Assembly (NCBI RefSeq): GCF_000621805.1
Contig: NZ_JHXH01000003.1
Span: 124,001-188,000, forward strand
Reading direction: 5' to 3'
Origin: Ruminococcus sp. FC2018
GTDB taxonomy: Bacteria > Bacillota > Clostridia > Oscillospirales > Ruminococcaceae
DNA length: 64,000 bases
Positions within the stretch are counted from its first letter, which is position 1, and each line of letters begins with the position of its first letter. This document shows, in pieces, positions 26,203 to 35,876 of the stretch. Below the pieces are notes generated by a model. It ran no database searches, was not told the origin of the DNA, and was given only the letters and a program-made list of their open reading frames with translations. Position numbers and translations under genes: made by a program.

Positions 26203-27138
26203 TTACTCTTTCAGCATTGCGCCTGTGCCTTTATAGTACTGCTGCGCCTGCCTTGTGTCCTCATTTATCTGCTCTTTCAGCTTCCCCGGGTCATCAAATT
26301 TCTTTTCCGCTCTGATAAAGCTGTCGTAGCGCACCTGTACGGTCTGTCCGTAAAGGTCCCCGTCATAGCCGATTATGTATGTTTCAGCCAGAGGTGAGGT
26401 GTGCATTTCAAAGGTGGGTTTTACGCCCACATTGGTCACCCCTGCATACTGTTTTTCCCCTATCAGCACTCTGGTACAGTACACACCGAACCTGGGGATA
26501 ACCTGTGTGTCAGGTATCCTCTGATTTATTGTGGGGTGCTCCAGCTTTCTTGCGATCATCCTGCCATGCTCAACAGGAAGCTCCATGAAAAATGTGTACC
26601 CGAGCATGGAGTTTGCGATCTCGATCTCTCCGCAGCGTATGGCGCTTCTTATTACGGTGGAGCTTATAACGCCGTTGTTATCGCAAAGCTGACGTACAAC
26701 CTCGACTTTGATACCGTACTTTTCACCAAGCTCACTCAGTGTATTGTGGTCTCCTGCCGCTGCTTTTCCGAAACGGAAATCCGTTCCGCATACCGCCGCC
26801 TTGCAGTTGAGCCTTTCCCTTAGCACGCCCCTTACGAAATCCTCGCAGGACATATCCTTATACTCTCCAAAGCCCGGAGAGAACAGGTAGTCCACTCCCA
26901 GCTTTTCAATACGCCTGTGCTTCCCACGGTCCGTGAGTATCATCTCTATTCTGCCGTTATTTCCCTTTGTGGTCACCGTGTCCGTCTTAAAGGTAAATAC
27001 AGCAGAGCGCAGACCTTGCTGTTTATATCCGCACGCCTTTGCGATCACCAGCTGGTGTCCACGGTGTACCCCGTCAAACAGCCCCAGAGCGCAGGCAGTA
27101 CCTTCTTTTACCGTTTCATCATCTTTAAGGTATATCAA
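26203..27138 (-). CDS. ribF: Bifunctional riboflavin kinase/FAD synthetase
   Basis: The enzyme makes FMN then FAD. The N-terminal adenylyltransferase domain has LGLFDGVHRGHQLVI (HxGH at the nucleotide site), VCGTDFRFGKAAAGD and GVISSTVIRSAI. The C-terminal kinase domain has YAGVTNVGVKPTFE and YGQTVQVRYDSFIRAEKKF. Length 311. The start appears to be TTG at 27138, with GGGGG upstream. It is separated from nudC by 16 nt. Confidence 0.93.
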   Translation of the reverse strand: MIYLKDDETVKEGTACALGLFDGVHRGHQLVIAKACGYKQQGLRSAVFTFKTDTVTTKGNNGRIEMILTDRGKHRRIEKLGVDYLFSPGFGEYKDMSCEDFVRGVLRERLNCKAAVCGTDFRFGKAAAGDHNTLSELGEKYGIKVEVVRQLCDNNGVISSTVIRSAIRCGEIEIANSMLGYTFFMELPVEHGRMIARKLEHPTINQRIPDTQVIPRFGVYCTRVLIGEKQYAGVTNVGVKPTFEMHTSPLAETYIIGYDGDLYGQTVQVRYDSFIRAEKKFDDPGKLKEQINEDTRQAQQYYKGTGAMLKE

Positions 27139-27154
27139 AATATTACCCCCGAAG

Positions 27155-27973
27155 TTACCTCTGTGAGCTTTTGAAAGCCCACATCATTTCTCCCGTAAGG
27201 CTTATCCCTCCCGGCTGCGCAGGCACGTCCTCACGCTTTACCCACACCGCCTCAGAAAGCTCCTGTGTGTCCATTTTGATTTCACGTGAGCCTTTGACTT
27301 GCGCAAAATATCCAACAAGCAGATTTTGTGCAAAGCCCCATGGCTGGGAAGCAAAATACTCTATATCCGTTATTTCAAGCCCGGTTTCTTCCATAGCCTC
27401 ACGCTTTGCAGCCGCTTCTGCGCTTTCGCCCATTTCCACAAAGCCTGCCACAAGGGCGTATTTTTTATACTCCCTGTCCGCATAGCGTGTAAGCAATATA
27501 CTGTCCGTTTCCCGGTCGATTATACCAAGTATGACCGCAGGGGCTATCTTGGGATACACCTCGTTGCCGCAGCCTGTACACACCATGCACCGCTTTGCTC
27601 CGTCATGCTCCAGCTTTGCGCCGCATACGCTGCAAAACTTATTCTCCATGTGGAAGCAATAATAGTGGAAACCTGTTACCACCGCATACTGGGCTGTGTC
27701 AGGCTCAACGTGTCTTATCCTGTTCAGGGGCTGAAACTCAAACCCTTGTGCGCAAGCCTTTTCAAGACAGAGAAAAAACCTTATGCCGTCCGCTTTGAAC
27801 GCAAACACAGTTTTAATGCCGCTTACCAGCTCACATAGCTTTGGCAGCACCGCTCTGTTTTCATCAATACGCACCAGCACGCTCCTGCCGTCAAAGCACA
27901 GCACGCTGTCGCCGCCATTTGCAGGCAGCGGGTCAAACTCTATATCCACACTGTCAGGTATATCCTGAAACAT
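27155..27973 (-). CDS. nudC: NAD(+)/NADH diphosphatase-like Nudix hydrolase
   Basis: NudC-type enzymes hydrolyse NADH to NMNH and AMP and can remove NAD caps from RNA. The 272 residues have a degenerate N-terminal domain, a zinc ribbon (CSVC...CMVCTGC, about residues 114-132), a Nudix box GFVEMGESAEAAAKREAMEETG and the NudC hallmark SQPWGF (SQPWPF in most). An unusual place between truB and ribF. Confidence 0.9.
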   Translation of the reverse strand: MFQDIPDSVDIEFDPLPANGGDSVLCFDGRSVLVRIDENRAVLPKLCELVSGIKTVFAFKADGIRFFLCLEKACAQGFEFQPLNRIRHVEPDTAQYAVVTGFHYYCFHMENKFCSVCGAKLEHDGAKRCMVCTGCGNEVYPKIAPAVILGIIDRETDSILLTRYADREYKKYALVAGFVEMGESAEAAAKREAMEETGLEITDIEYFASQPWGFAQNLLVGYFAQVKGSREIKMDTQELSEAVWVKREDVPAQPGGISLTGEMMWAFKSSQR

Positions 27974-27981
27974 AATATCAC

Positions 27982-28890
27982 CTAATAAAAATTCTTCACA
28001 CTTGTGAGCATATCGTCCTTAAACGCCGCAAGCCCCAGAAAGCTGCCCTCAGAGCCAAACACCCTGAAAGTGTTTTCTGCCGGTGTGTCCGTCTTTACCT
28101 GTCTGCGGTAAAGCTTCACTCCGTTTTTGTACAGTCCCGTGAGCCGCCGGTCAAGATGTATCTCACCGTACATTTCAAAGGCTTTTTCCACAGGCATCAT
28201 CGCCTCACTGAGCCTGCCCCTGGCACAGATATCCTCTATTTGCTCTATGGTGAGACAGTCCTTTATGTCAAAGCCTCCCGAGTATGTCCTCACAAGGCTT
28301 GTCATCACCGCTCCCGTACCAATGGCACTTCCCATATCGTCGATAATAGTGCGCACATAGGTCCCCTTTTCGCAGGAAATTGTCATTTCCCCCTCACGGG
28401 TTTTCTCGTCGTATAATATTATCTCAATGGAATGTACAAGGCATTTTCTTGGTGTGCGCTGCGCCGTTTTACCCTCTCTTGCAAGCTGGTAAAGCCGCTT
28501 TCCGTCCACCTTAACAGCCGAATACATAGGCGGCAGCTGGGTTATTTCACCAACAAACTGCTCCCTTACCTTTTCCAGCTGCTGTGCCGTCACATCGCCG
28601 GCATCTTCACTCAGCACCTTACCGGTAATATCCAGCGTATCGGTGGTAACGCCCAGTCTGAAGCCTGCGGTGTACACCTTTTTTGTGTCCGGGAGTATGT
28701 CGCACGCCTTTGTTGCCTTTCCCACAAATACAGGGAGCACTCCCTCTGCCATAGGATCCAGCGTTCCTGCGTGTCCCAGACGCTTTATTTTCAGTACGCC
28801 TCTGAGCTTTGCCACCACATCAAAGGATGTCCAGCCCTTTGGCTTGTTCACAGGCAGTATGCCCATTATATTATTATCACTTGCGCTCAT
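27982..28890 (-). CDS. truB: tRNA pseudouridine(55) synthase TruB
   Basis: TruB makes pseudouridine at U55 in the T-loop of tRNAs and acts as a tRNA-folding chaperone. The 302 residues contain GILPVNKPKGWTSFDVVAKL and LGHAGTLDPMAEGVLPV, with the catalytic aspartate D45. The typical SCEKGTYVRTIIDDMG segment is also seen. It overlaps closely with nrnA upstream (2 nt), indicating one transcript. Confidence 0.95.
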   Translation of the reverse strand: MSASDNNIMGILPVNKPKGWTSFDVVAKLRGVLKIKRLGHAGTLDPMAEGVLPVFVGKATKACDILPDTKKVYTAGFRLGVTTDTLDITGKVLSEDAGDVTAQQLEKVREQFVGEITQLPPMYSAVKVDGKRLYQLAREGKTAQRTPRKCLVHSIEIILYDEKTREGEMTISCEKGTYVRTIIDDMGSAIGTGAVMTSLVRTYSGGFDIKDCLTIEQIEDICARGRLSEAMMPVEKAFEMYGEIHLDRRLTGLYKNGVKLYRRQVKTDTPAENTFRVFGSEGSFLGLAAFKDDMLTSVKNFY

Positions 28891-28892
28891 AA

Positions 28893-29840
28893 TTACTCAA
28901 AAAGCTTTGCCGCCTCGTCAAGCAGCATCTTTACCACATCATCCAGCTTTCCCTTTATCTCGCACCCTGCGGCTCTTATATGTCCGCCGCCGCCGAATCT
29001 CTGGCAGAATTCCGATGCGTTGAGCTTATCGGTAGTCCTTACGGATATCTTATAATAATCGGTATGTCTTTCCTTGACCGTTATGCCGATATCCACCCCT
29101 TCTACGCAAAGGGGCACCGATGCCAGTCCGTCAAACTCCGACTGGTCCGCACCGCACTGAGCCATAAGCTGCTTGGTGAGCACTATCATGGTGCATCTGC
29201 CGCCGAAATAGTATTTCATGTTGCTGATGACCTGCTGCTCAGCCTGTATCCTTCCGTGGCTTTTCACATCAAACATCATTCTGTTCACGTTGGCATAGTC
29301 GATATTGTACGCCATAAGCTCCGCAGCGATAATGTGCGCCTCGGGTGTGGTGTTTTCATACTTGAAGCAGCCTGTGTCGGTGGAAATACCTGTGTAAAGG
29401 CACTTTGCCATTATGTCGGTCATTTTCTCGCCGCTTGCCTTTATTACCTTATATATAAGCATAGCCGCTGCAGAAGCGTCACCGTCAACATAGGTCTTTT
29501 TTGCGAACTGCTTGTTTGAAATGTGGTGGTCTATACAAAGGTCAACTGCACCGGGCTGCTGATACTGTGCAAGCCTGCTTCCGATAAGGTTGGGGTCGGC
29601 GATATCCACCGCCACCACAAACTTTTCCTCAAACTCCTCAGACGCATATCCCTCATACATAAAGCTGTACCTGTCGGGCAGCTCCTCGCTGTTGAGCACA
29701 TTTGCCTTTTTGCCCATATTTTTCAGAAAATGCCACAGTGCAAATCCTGAACCCAGGGTATCTCCGTCGGGGCTTTTATGGGTGAGTATGGTGAAATTGT
29801 CGTTGCTTTTCAAGATGTCCACGATCTCCTGAAAGTTCAT
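28893..29840 (-). CDS. nrnA: DHH/DHHA1 phosphoesterase, NrnA-like
   Basis: NrnA-type enzymes degrade short oligoribonucleotides (nanoRNA) and, in some species, pAp. The 315-residue protein has the D-rich motif HKSPDGDTLGSG (D25, D27), DIADPNLIG (D79), the DHH motif (D104-H106) and a DHHA1 tail with FGGGGHIRAAGC. It lies between rbfA and truB in the usual Firmicute order (rbfA-nrnA-truB). Confidence 0.92.
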   Translation of the reverse strand: MNFQEIVDILKSNDNFTILTHKSPDGDTLGSGFALWHFLKNMGKKANVLNSEELPDRYSFMYEGYASEEFEEKFVVAVDIADPNLIGSRLAQYQQPGAVDLCIDHHISNKQFAKKTYVDGDASAAAMLIYKVIKASGEKMTDIMAKCLYTGISTDTGCFKYENTTPEAHIIAAELMAYNIDYANVNRMMFDVKSHGRIQAEQQVISNMKYYFGGRCTMIVLTKQLMAQCGADQSEFDGLASVPLCVEGVDIGITVKERHTDYYKISVRTTDKLNASEFCQRFGGGGHIRAAGCEIKGKLDDVVKMLLDEAAKLFE

Positions 29841-29874
29841 ATATAAAAGTCCTTTCTCACATCTTTGTCACTGC

Positions 29875-30246
29875 TTATTGCTCCTCATCCTGCTGCTCAT
29901 CCGGCACAAGCTCCTTGAGCCTGTTGGTTATCCTTGCCGAACGCTCTATGGAATTGTCAGCCACAAAGCTCAGCTCGGGGCACTTTTTTGTTCCCAGTAC
30001 CTTTGAGATCTCCTTTTTGATAAGTCCCTTGGCACTGTCAAGTCCCTTTACTGCTTCCTTTGCGCTTTCAAATCCCTCAAAGCTTGAAATATACACCTTG
30101 CAGAATGAGCCGTCGTGCGCCATGTCGCACCTTACCACCGTCAGCATCATGCCGCCGTGCAGGCGGGGATCTTTAAGCTCCCGCATCATGCCCGAGACTA
30201 TTCTTTTTATGTCCTCGCCCATGCGTCCTGCCTTGTGTGAGCCCAT
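29875..30246 (-). CDS. rbfA: 30S ribosome-binding factor RbfA
   Basis: RbfA matures the 5' end of 16S rRNA and helps cold adaptation. I start at MGSHKAGRMGEDIKRIVSG (123 residues), with AAGGAG 7 nt upstream; the open frame extends 22 codons further without support. A KH-type fold is suggested by LTVVRCDMAHDGSFCKVYIS and KKCPELSFVADNSIERSARI. The gene follows infB. Confidence 0.95.
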   Translation of the reverse strand: MGSHKAGRMGEDIKRIVSGMMRELKDPRLHGGMMLTVVRCDMAHDGSFCKVYISSFEGFESAKEAVKGLDSAKGLIKKEISKVLGTKKCPELSFVADNSIERSARITNRLKELVPDEQQDEEQ

Positions 30247-30345
30247 AGCAATTCTCCTTCCTGCGGATCTTTCTAAGGTCCTGATATCTGTATTACAAAA
30301 TAATAGTGTCAATAGTTTTCTGGCGTTGTTTTTGAAGCTAAAAAA

Positions 30346-32874
30346 CTAATCTCTGTACTCCTCCATGATGTAGCCCTCAAGGATATCTCCTTCCTTGATA
30401 TCGGAGAACTTTTCAAGTGTGATGCCGCACTCAAAGTTTGCAGCAACTTCCTTAACGTCGTCCTTGAATCTCTTAAGGCTGGACATCTTGTCGTCTGCGA
30501 TTATTATACCATCTCTCACAACACGGATAAGGTCGTTTCTTCCGATCTTTCCGCTGAGAACATAAGATCCTGCAACGGTACCCACGTTGGAGATCTTGTA
30601 AACCTGTCTTACCTCTACTCTTGCGGTGTCTACCTCTCTGTACTTAGGAGCAAGCATACCCTTCATTGCAGCGGTAAGATCCTCGATAGCGTCATAGATT
30701 ATCCTGTAAAGTCTTATGTCAACACCGTTCTGCTCTGCGTTCATCTTAGCAACGGGATCGGGACGCACGTTGAACCCCACGATAATAGCCTTTGATGCGT
30801 TTGCCAGCATTACATCGCCCTCGGAGACAGCACCCACTGCACCGTGGATGACCTTGACCTTGACCTCTTCGTTGGACAGCTTTTCAAGCGACTGCTTTAC
30901 AGCCTCCACAGAGCCCTGAACATCTGCCTTTACGATGACAGGCAGCTCCTTCATCTCGCCCTCGCTGATCTGCTCAAAGAGATTGTCCAGAGTGACCTTA
31001 TTGTACTGGCTGAACTCCTGCTCCTTAGCCTCGTGCTTTCTCTGCTCAACAAGCTCTCTTGCCAGCTTTTCGTCTGCAACCGCATTGAACACGTCGCCTG
31101 CGCTTGGCACTTCCCCAAGACCTGTTATCTCAACAGGTGTGGAAGGTCCTGCATGCTCAATAGCTCTGCCCTTGTCGTCGGTCATGGTTCTCACTCTGCC
31201 CACAGATGTGCCTGCAATAAGCACGTCGCCCGAATTGAGCGTACCGTTTTGCACCAGAAGTGTAGCAACAGGTCCCTTGCCCTTATCAAGCCTTGCCTCG
31301 ATTACTGTACCCTTTGCCAGCTTGTCAGGGTTAGCTTTAAGCTCCTTGACCTCAGCCACCAGCAATATATTTTCAAGCAGGTCGTCGATACCCATTCCGG
31401 TCTTTGCGGAAACAGGCACAGCGATAACGTCGCCGCCCCACTCCTCAACGACCAGGTCGTGCTCGGTGAGCTGCTGTTTGATCCTGTCGGGATCTGCGGT
31501 ATCCTTATCCATTTTGTTTATGGCAACGATTATGGAAACTCCCGCTGCCTTTGCGTGGTTGATAGACTCAACTGTCTGAGGCATGATACCGTCGTCGGCT
31601 GCCACAACAAGGATAGCGATATCGGTGATATTTGCACCTCTTGCTCTCATTGACGTGAACGCCTCATGTCCCGGGGTATCCAGGAAGGTTATCTTCTCGC
31701 CCTTGTAATTTACCTGATATGCACCGATATGCTGAGTGATACCGCCTGCCTCGCCGTCGGTAACGTGAGCGTTTCTTATCTTGTCAAGGATAGATGTCTT
31801 ACCGTGGTCAACGTGACCCATTACGACCACAACAGGGCATCTTGGCTTGAGGTCCTCTTCCTTGTCCGCATCATCAACGATAAGCCTTTCCTCGATAGTA
31901 ACAACGACTTCCTTTTCCACCTTTGCGCCCAGCTCATCCGCAACGATAGCCGCCGTGTCAAAGTCCACCACTTCGTTGATGCCTGCCATAACGCCCAGAC
32001 CCATAAGCTTTTTGATAACAACGCTTGCTGTGACTTTAAGTCTTGAAGCCAGCTCGGAAACAACTATCTCGTCGGGTATCATGACCTTGAGCTGCTGCTT
32101 TCTTGCTCTTTCAAGCTCCAGTCTGCGCAGCTTTTCAGCCTCGGTCTCCTTCTTGTGTGAGAACTGCTGTTTTTTATGCTGCTGGGACTTCTGCACCAGC
32201 TTTTGCTTTCTTGCCTGGTTATCCTTGCTCTTATTATGCTTGGTATTGGCAAGATTATCGTACTTTTCGTTGTACTTATCAAGCTCTACATAGCTTCCCC
32301 TTGTGTCAATGGTAGTGGTTTTTGAATATCCGCCCTCATCGTCAGAGGAAAGAGTGTAGCCTTTATCATCAGAGGCAGAGGCAAATCCGCCAAGACGGGT
32401 CTTTACGCCAACGTCCTTCTTCTTTGCAGGCTCATGCTTCTTTGCAGGCTTCTTTTCAGCCTTTTTCTCCTCTTGCTTGACCTCTTTCTTCTCGGCAGGC
32501 TTTTCAGCTGCCTTTGGCTGAGCCTTTTCGTCCTTCTCCGGCTTCTCCGCCTTCTGCTCAGACTTTTTGGCTGCCTCGGGCTTTTCCTCGGGCTTTTCAG
32601 CCTTCTTTACAGTTTTCTTAGCTGCCTTTTCGGGCTTTTTCTCCCCTTGGGGGCGAACATTGTTGGCAAAGTACTCGTTGAAGTTCTCCACCTGGTTATT
32701 CTGGGTGAAGTACTCAAGAACGTATCCCACCTCCTCGGGCACAAGTGACGCCTGAGTCTTGCGGGTCTCGCCGTCATATGTTTCAAGGCACTTGACGATG
32801 TCACCGTTTGACACCTTCAGGTCCTTTGCAAGCTCACCAAGCTTGGTTTTTACTACTTTCTTTTCCATAGGCAA
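30346..32874 (-). CDS. infB: Translation initiation factor IF-2
   Basis: IF-2 is the GTPase that brings initiator tRNA to the 30S subunit. The 842 residues have an N-terminal domain, a long Lys/Glu/Ala/Pro-rich linker (about 75-150), a conserved pre-G segment with [15 protein letters not shown], then G1 GHVDHGKTS (about 352), G3 DTPGHEAF and G4 NKMD. The start is either TTG at 32874 (6 nt after AGGAGG) or the ATG two codons later; the TTG spacing is better. Confidence 0.97.
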   Translation of the reverse strand: MPMEKKVVKTKLGELAKDLKVSNGDIVKCLETYDGETRKTQASLVPEEVGYVLEYFTQNNQVENFNEYFANNVRPQGEKKPEKAAKKTVKKAEKPEEKPEAAKKSEQKAEKPEKDEKAQPKAAEKPAEKKEVKQEEKKAEKKPAKKHEPAKKKDVGVKTRLGGFASASDDKGYTLSSDDEGGYSKTTTIDTRGSYVELDKYNEKYDNLANTKHNKSKDNQARKQKLVQKSQQHKKQQFSHKKETEAEKLRRLELERARKQQLKVMIPDEIVVSELASRLKVTASVVIKKLMGLGVMAGINEVVDFDTAAIVADELGAKVEKEVVVTIEERLIVDDADKEEDLKPRCPVVVVMGHVDHGKTSILDKIRNAHVTDGEAGGITQHIGAYQVNYKGEKITFLDTPGHEAFTSMRARGANITDIAILVVAADDGIMPQTVESINHAKAAGVSIIVAINKMDKDTADPDRIKQQLTEHDLVVEEWGGDVIAVPVSAKTGMGIDDLLENILLVAEVKELKANPDKLAKGTVIEARLDKGKGPVATLLVQNGTLNSGDVLIAGTSVGRVRTMTDDKGRAIEHAGPSTPVEITGLGEVPSAGDVFNAVADEKLARELVEQRKHEAKEQEFSQYNKVTLDNLFEQISEGEMKELPVIVKADVQGSVEAVKQSLEKLSNEEVKVKVIHGAVGAVSEGDVMLANASKAIIVGFNVRPDPVAKMNAEQNGVDIRLYRIIYDAIEDLTAAMKGMLAPKYREVDTARVEVRQVYKISNVGTVAGSYVLSGKIGRNDLIRVVRDGIIIADDKMSSLKRFKDDVKEVAANFECGITLEKFSDIKEGDILEGYIMEEYRD

Positions 32875-32921
32875 TTATGTCCTCCTTGCTGCAGCGCCCC
32901 TACATGAAGCGCTTTCACAGA

Positions 32922-33254
32922 TCATGATTCAAATTGGTTTTTATCAGTTCCGATCTCCTCAAGGTCTTTTGCACAGGACCTTGCAAAGCCCCTGTCGGTC
33001 ATTGCAACAACTCCCGTTCTTTTACCCATTGTAAGATCCATATCGTCCATTGTCATATCCAGCCGGTAAAGCTTCACATTGTACTTTGCACAGGTAAATC
33101 TGACTTCCTTGAACGATTTTTCGGATAAGTCCTTTGTAACGAACACTGCCGACGCTGCGGCATCACAGCAGGCTCTTTTCACCATATCCATACCCGTAAC
33201 AAGCTTTCCTGCCTTGCGTGACATGGTTATTATCCCTGCTTTGTTACTGCTCAT
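32922..33254 (-). CDS. L7Ae-family ribosomal protein (YlxQ)
   Basis: The 110-residue protein has the L7Ae fold pattern: ITMSRKAGKLVTGMDMVKRA, then AAASAVFVTKDLSEKS, matching the YlxQ proteins encoded between ylxR and infB. It probably binds kink-turn RNA. The start overlaps the ylxR stop. Confidence 0.88.
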   Translation of the reverse strand: MSSNKAGIITMSRKAGKLVTGMDMVKRACCDAAASAVFVTKDLSEKSFKEVRFTCAKYNVKLYRLDMTMDDMDLTMGKRTGVVAMTDRGFARSCAKDLEEIGTDKNQFES

Positions 33255-33501
33255 TTTCTATCTCAGCCTCCAGCTGCTGTATTATCTCATCTGTCACTCT
33301 GAGTTTTTTGGACTTTCCCGCTTTTTTCAGACATTCGGTGCTTTTACAAATATATGCGCCTCTGCCTGCTTTTTTACCTGTGGGGTCAACGCTCACAGTT
33401 CCCTCGGAGTCGGTGACTATGCGGATAAGCTCTTTTTTCGGCTTCATCTCACCGCAGCCCACGCACATTCTCATAGGTATCTTTTTGGTTTTCATAGGCA
33501 T
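33244..33501 (-). CDS. YlxR/RnpM-family RNA-binding protein
   Basis: The 85-residue product has RMCVGCGEMKPKKELIRIV and the GRGAYICKSTECLKKA core of the YlxR (DUF448) family, described as an RNase P modulator in Bacillus. Start at M1 or the second Met (33495); GAGGAA fits the second one better. It lies between nusA and the L7Ae gene as in most Firmicutes. Confidence 0.92.
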   Translation of the reverse strand: MPMKTKKIPMRMCVGCGEMKPKKELIRIVTDSEGTVSVDPTGKKAGRGAYICKSTECLKKAGKSKKLRVTDEIIQQLEAEIENEQ

Positions 33502-33508
33502 TTCCTCG

Positions 33509-34582
33509 TTATTCGCTTACAGGCACCTGGGGAAGAATATCTATCTTGTATCCTGTAAGTCCGGCAGCCAGCTTTGCGTTCTGACCCTTATTTCCGATAG
33601 CCAGCGAAAGCTGATTGTTGGGAACGATGACCTGGCATCTCTTTTGTACCTTATCTCCGTCCACCAGATCCTCCAGCAGGTCAACTCTTATGACCTCTGC
33701 AGGAGCAAGAGCCTTTGCGATAAATTCCGCAGGATCCTCGCTGTATGTTATAACGTCTATCTTTTCGCCGTTAAGCTCGTCTACAACAGCAGATATCCTG
33801 GACTTTCTCGGTCCTATGCAGGCACCTACCGCATCAACATTGGGGTCATTTGAGATAACAGCGATCTTGCTTCTTGCGCCTGCAACTCTTGAGATAGCCT
33901 TTATCTCCACCGTACCGTCTGCGATCTCGGGAACTTCGATCTCAAACAGCCTCTTGACAAATTCCCTCTGTGTTCTGGAAATTCTGATAACAGGCTGTCT
34001 CTTTTCGGAATTTGCTATGCCTGCCACATACACCTTTATCATGTCGCCGGCTTTGAGGACTTCGCCCGGTATCTGTTCTTTTCTTATGAAATATACCTCG
34101 TTTTTGTCAATAGTAACGATAGCGTTAAGTGTTCCCGGCTCCACCTTCTGAACAACGGCGGACACCACCTCACGCTCTTTGTCCTGATACTGTTCGATGA
34201 GCTTAGCTCTTTCGTAGTCCTTGATGTCATGCTTTATGGACTGCTTTGCGTTCTGCGCAGCAACTCTTCCGAACCTTGCCGGATCAAGAGGAATATCTAT
34301 CCAGTCGCCAACCATTACGTTGGGATCGTATGTCCTTGCTTCCTCTATCCAGATCTCGTTGTCGGGATCGTCAACATACTTAACGTCCATGACCTCTTTT
34401 TGCAGCTTCATCTCGAACTTATTGTTATCCGGGTCGATATCCACTACAATGTGCTCGCTCATGGGGTAATCTCTCTTGATCGCCTTCATGATGCCCTGCT
34501 TTATCTTTTCGATAAGCACGTCCTTTTCAATATGGTTTTCCTTTTCCAATGCGCCCAGTGCGTCAAATATCTCTTTGTTCAT
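33509..34582 (-). CDS. nusA: Transcription termination/antitermination factor NusA
   Basis: NusA slows RNA polymerase and supports hairpin-dependent pausing. The 357 residues cover an N-terminal domain with FDALGALEKENHIEKDVLIE, an S1 domain (QKVEPGTLNAIVTIDKNEV) and two KH domains with VGACIGPRKSRISAVVDELN and LAIGNKGQNAKLAAGLTGYK. There are no C-terminal acidic repeats, as expected for Firmicutes. Confidence 0.96.
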   Translation of the reverse strand: MNKEIFDALGALEKENHIEKDVLIEKIKQGIMKAIKRDYPMSEHIVVDIDPDNNKFEMKLQKEVMDVKYVDDPDNEIWIEEARTYDPNVMVGDWIDIPLDPARFGRVAAQNAKQSIKHDIKDYERAKLIEQYQDKEREVVSAVVQKVEPGTLNAIVTIDKNEVYFIRKEQIPGEVLKAGDMIKVYVAGIANSEKRQPVIRISRTQREFVKRLFEIEVPEIADGTVEIKAISRVAGARSKIAVISNDPNVDAVGACIGPRKSRISAVVDELNGEKIDVITYSEDPAEFIAKALAPAEVIRVDLLEDLVDGDKVQKRCQVIVPNNQLSLAIGNKGQNAKLAAGLTGYKIDILPQVPVSE

Positions 34583-34705
34583 TTTTCCTACCGTTCCTTT
34601 CTGTTATGGTCTGCCTTTCGGCTTGGTTGATTTTTATTGATAAGGAGCAATGCTCCGTTAGTTAAGATGATATATCTGTATATTGATAAGGGTCACAGGT
34701 CGTGG

Positions 34706-35209
34706 TCATATCCCGTCAAACAGATCTTCGTCGTCGTTGAGTCTGACATAAGCGCAGTCGCTGAGCTCAAACTCAACATTTTCCACTCCGTTGCCGTTTT
34801 CGTCAAGCGTCTGACAAAGCAGTTTATCCTTTTCGTACCCCACAAGCCCCACGACAAAATCTCTCTCTCCGTTTTCATCGGGTCTTATGAGCCTTATTCT
34901 TATAACATCACCGATACACACCTGAAAATGCTCCGCTCTTCTCAGCTCTCTGCCAAGTCCCGGGCTTCCGCATTCAAGCACATAGCTTTGCTGTATAGGG
35001 TCCGCTTCATCGAGGGCTTTGTTCATAGGTCTGGTGAACGCCTCGCAGTCGTTCATATCCACGCCGCCGTCCTTGTCGATAAGCACCCGAAGATACCACA
35101 TCGAACCTTCCTTTTCAAACCGCACGTCCCAAAGGAAAAGCCCCAGTTCATCGGCTATGGGCTGTGCAAGCTCCCATACTTTTTCAACGGTGCTTTTTTT
35201 ACTCTCCAT
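34706..35209 (-). CDS. rimP: Ribosome maturation factor RimP
   Basis: RimP helps early 30S assembly around S12. The 167 residues begin with KVWELAQPIADELGLFLWDV and contain LRVLIDKDGGVDMNDCEAFTR and YVLECGSPGLGRELRRAEHF, the conserved core. GGAGGG precedes the ATG. First gene of the rimP-nusA-ylxR-ylxQ-infB-rbfA operon, as in related species. Confidence 0.94.
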   Translation of the reverse strand: MESKKSTVEKVWELAQPIADELGLFLWDVRFEKEGSMWYLRVLIDKDGGVDMNDCEAFTRPMNKALDEADPIQQSYVLECGSPGLGRELRRAEHFQVCIGDVIRIRLIRPDENGERDFVVGLVGYEKDKLLCQTLDENGNGVENVEFELSDCAYVRLNDDEDLFDGI

Positions 35210-35230
35210 AAAATCCCTCCATACAAAATC

Positions 35231-35260
35231 AAAAGACCGGAAGTCAAATTCCAGTCTTTT
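35231..35260 (-). promoter_or_regulatory. Attenuator-like hairpin in the rimP leader
   Basis: AAAAGACTGGAA (35260-35249) pairs with TTCCGGTCTTTT (35242-35231), 12 bp with one G-U, followed by GATTTTG. It lies between the promoter and the rimP start, 21 nt before the ATG, so part of transcripts may stop here. It could set expression of the whole translation-factor operon. Binding partner unknown. Confidence 0.55.
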
Positions 35261-35280
35261 AATAAAAGCCTATTGTAGTT

Positions 35281-35309
35281 AGTATACCATATTTATTGTT
35301 TTTTTGCAA
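35281..35309 (-). promoter_or_regulatory. Promoter of the rimP operon
   Basis: TTGCAA (35309-35304) and TATACT (35286-35281), minus strand, 17-nt spacer. Confidence 0.75.
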
Positions 35310-35373
35310 GGCTAAAAACCGTTTTTAAAGAGGATTTGATGAATATTCGCAGGGGTATTTTGTAAATATTCTG

Positions 35374-35847
35374 TTAACTCTCCTCATTTCTTGATTTTTT
35401 ATTCCTTCCGAACAGCTTATGCTTTTTCGCCGCCTTTTCAGGCTCCTTGCTCTGTTGCTGCACAGCAGTCTGTTCATCAGGCTCCGCAATCGCAGGCTCA
35501 AAGCTGCTGCGGTTTTTCCTTGTGCCTTCCACAAAGTCTATGGGCACAGTGAACATTATACCTGTGTTCGGATGAGACAGATCGCCAACGGTGTTATAGA
35601 CCACCTTTCTTGCTATCTCAAGCTGGTCATTGCGTATAACCGACAAAATGGTGCGGTTATCCTCTTCGGCACCGCTGAGTATAGCTCTGATAGATGCGCT
35701 TATAATGCTGCTGTCCAGCCTTGAAAGAGTGGTGGCAAGTCCCGAGGATTCTATTATCGTTGCGCCTCCAAGACCTGCTGCGGACATTCCCTCAAGCAGG
35801 CTGTCAAGGGCATCGGTCTTGTTGAGGATTATAACCATTAGCTTCAT
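35374..35847 (-). CDS. PII-like protein with basic tail
   Basis: The first 110 residues follow the GlnB/PII-like pattern: MKLMVIILNKTDALDSLLEG, then AGLGGATIIESSGL, and a C-terminal strand near NTGIMFTVPIDFVEG. PII-type proteins sense small molecules in trimers. A T-loop tyrosine is not seen and the region is short. An extra tail of about 45 residues is rich in Glu, Lys and Arg. GGGAGA lies 8 nt before the ATG. The gene follows the LCP-like gene by 29 nt. No nitrogen-transport gene is near, so a classical GlnK role is unlikely. Confidence 0.6.
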   Translation of the reverse strand: MKLMVIILNKTDALDSLLEGMSAAGLGGATIIESSGLATTLSRLDSSIISASIRAILSGAEEDNRTILSVIRNDQLEIARKVVYNTVGDLSHPNTGIMFTVPIDFVEGTRKNRSSFEPAIAEPDEQTAVQQQSKEPEKAAKKHKLFGRNKKSRNEES

Positions 35848-35876
35848 TATTGTGTTCTCCCGTAAATTTGTTTATC

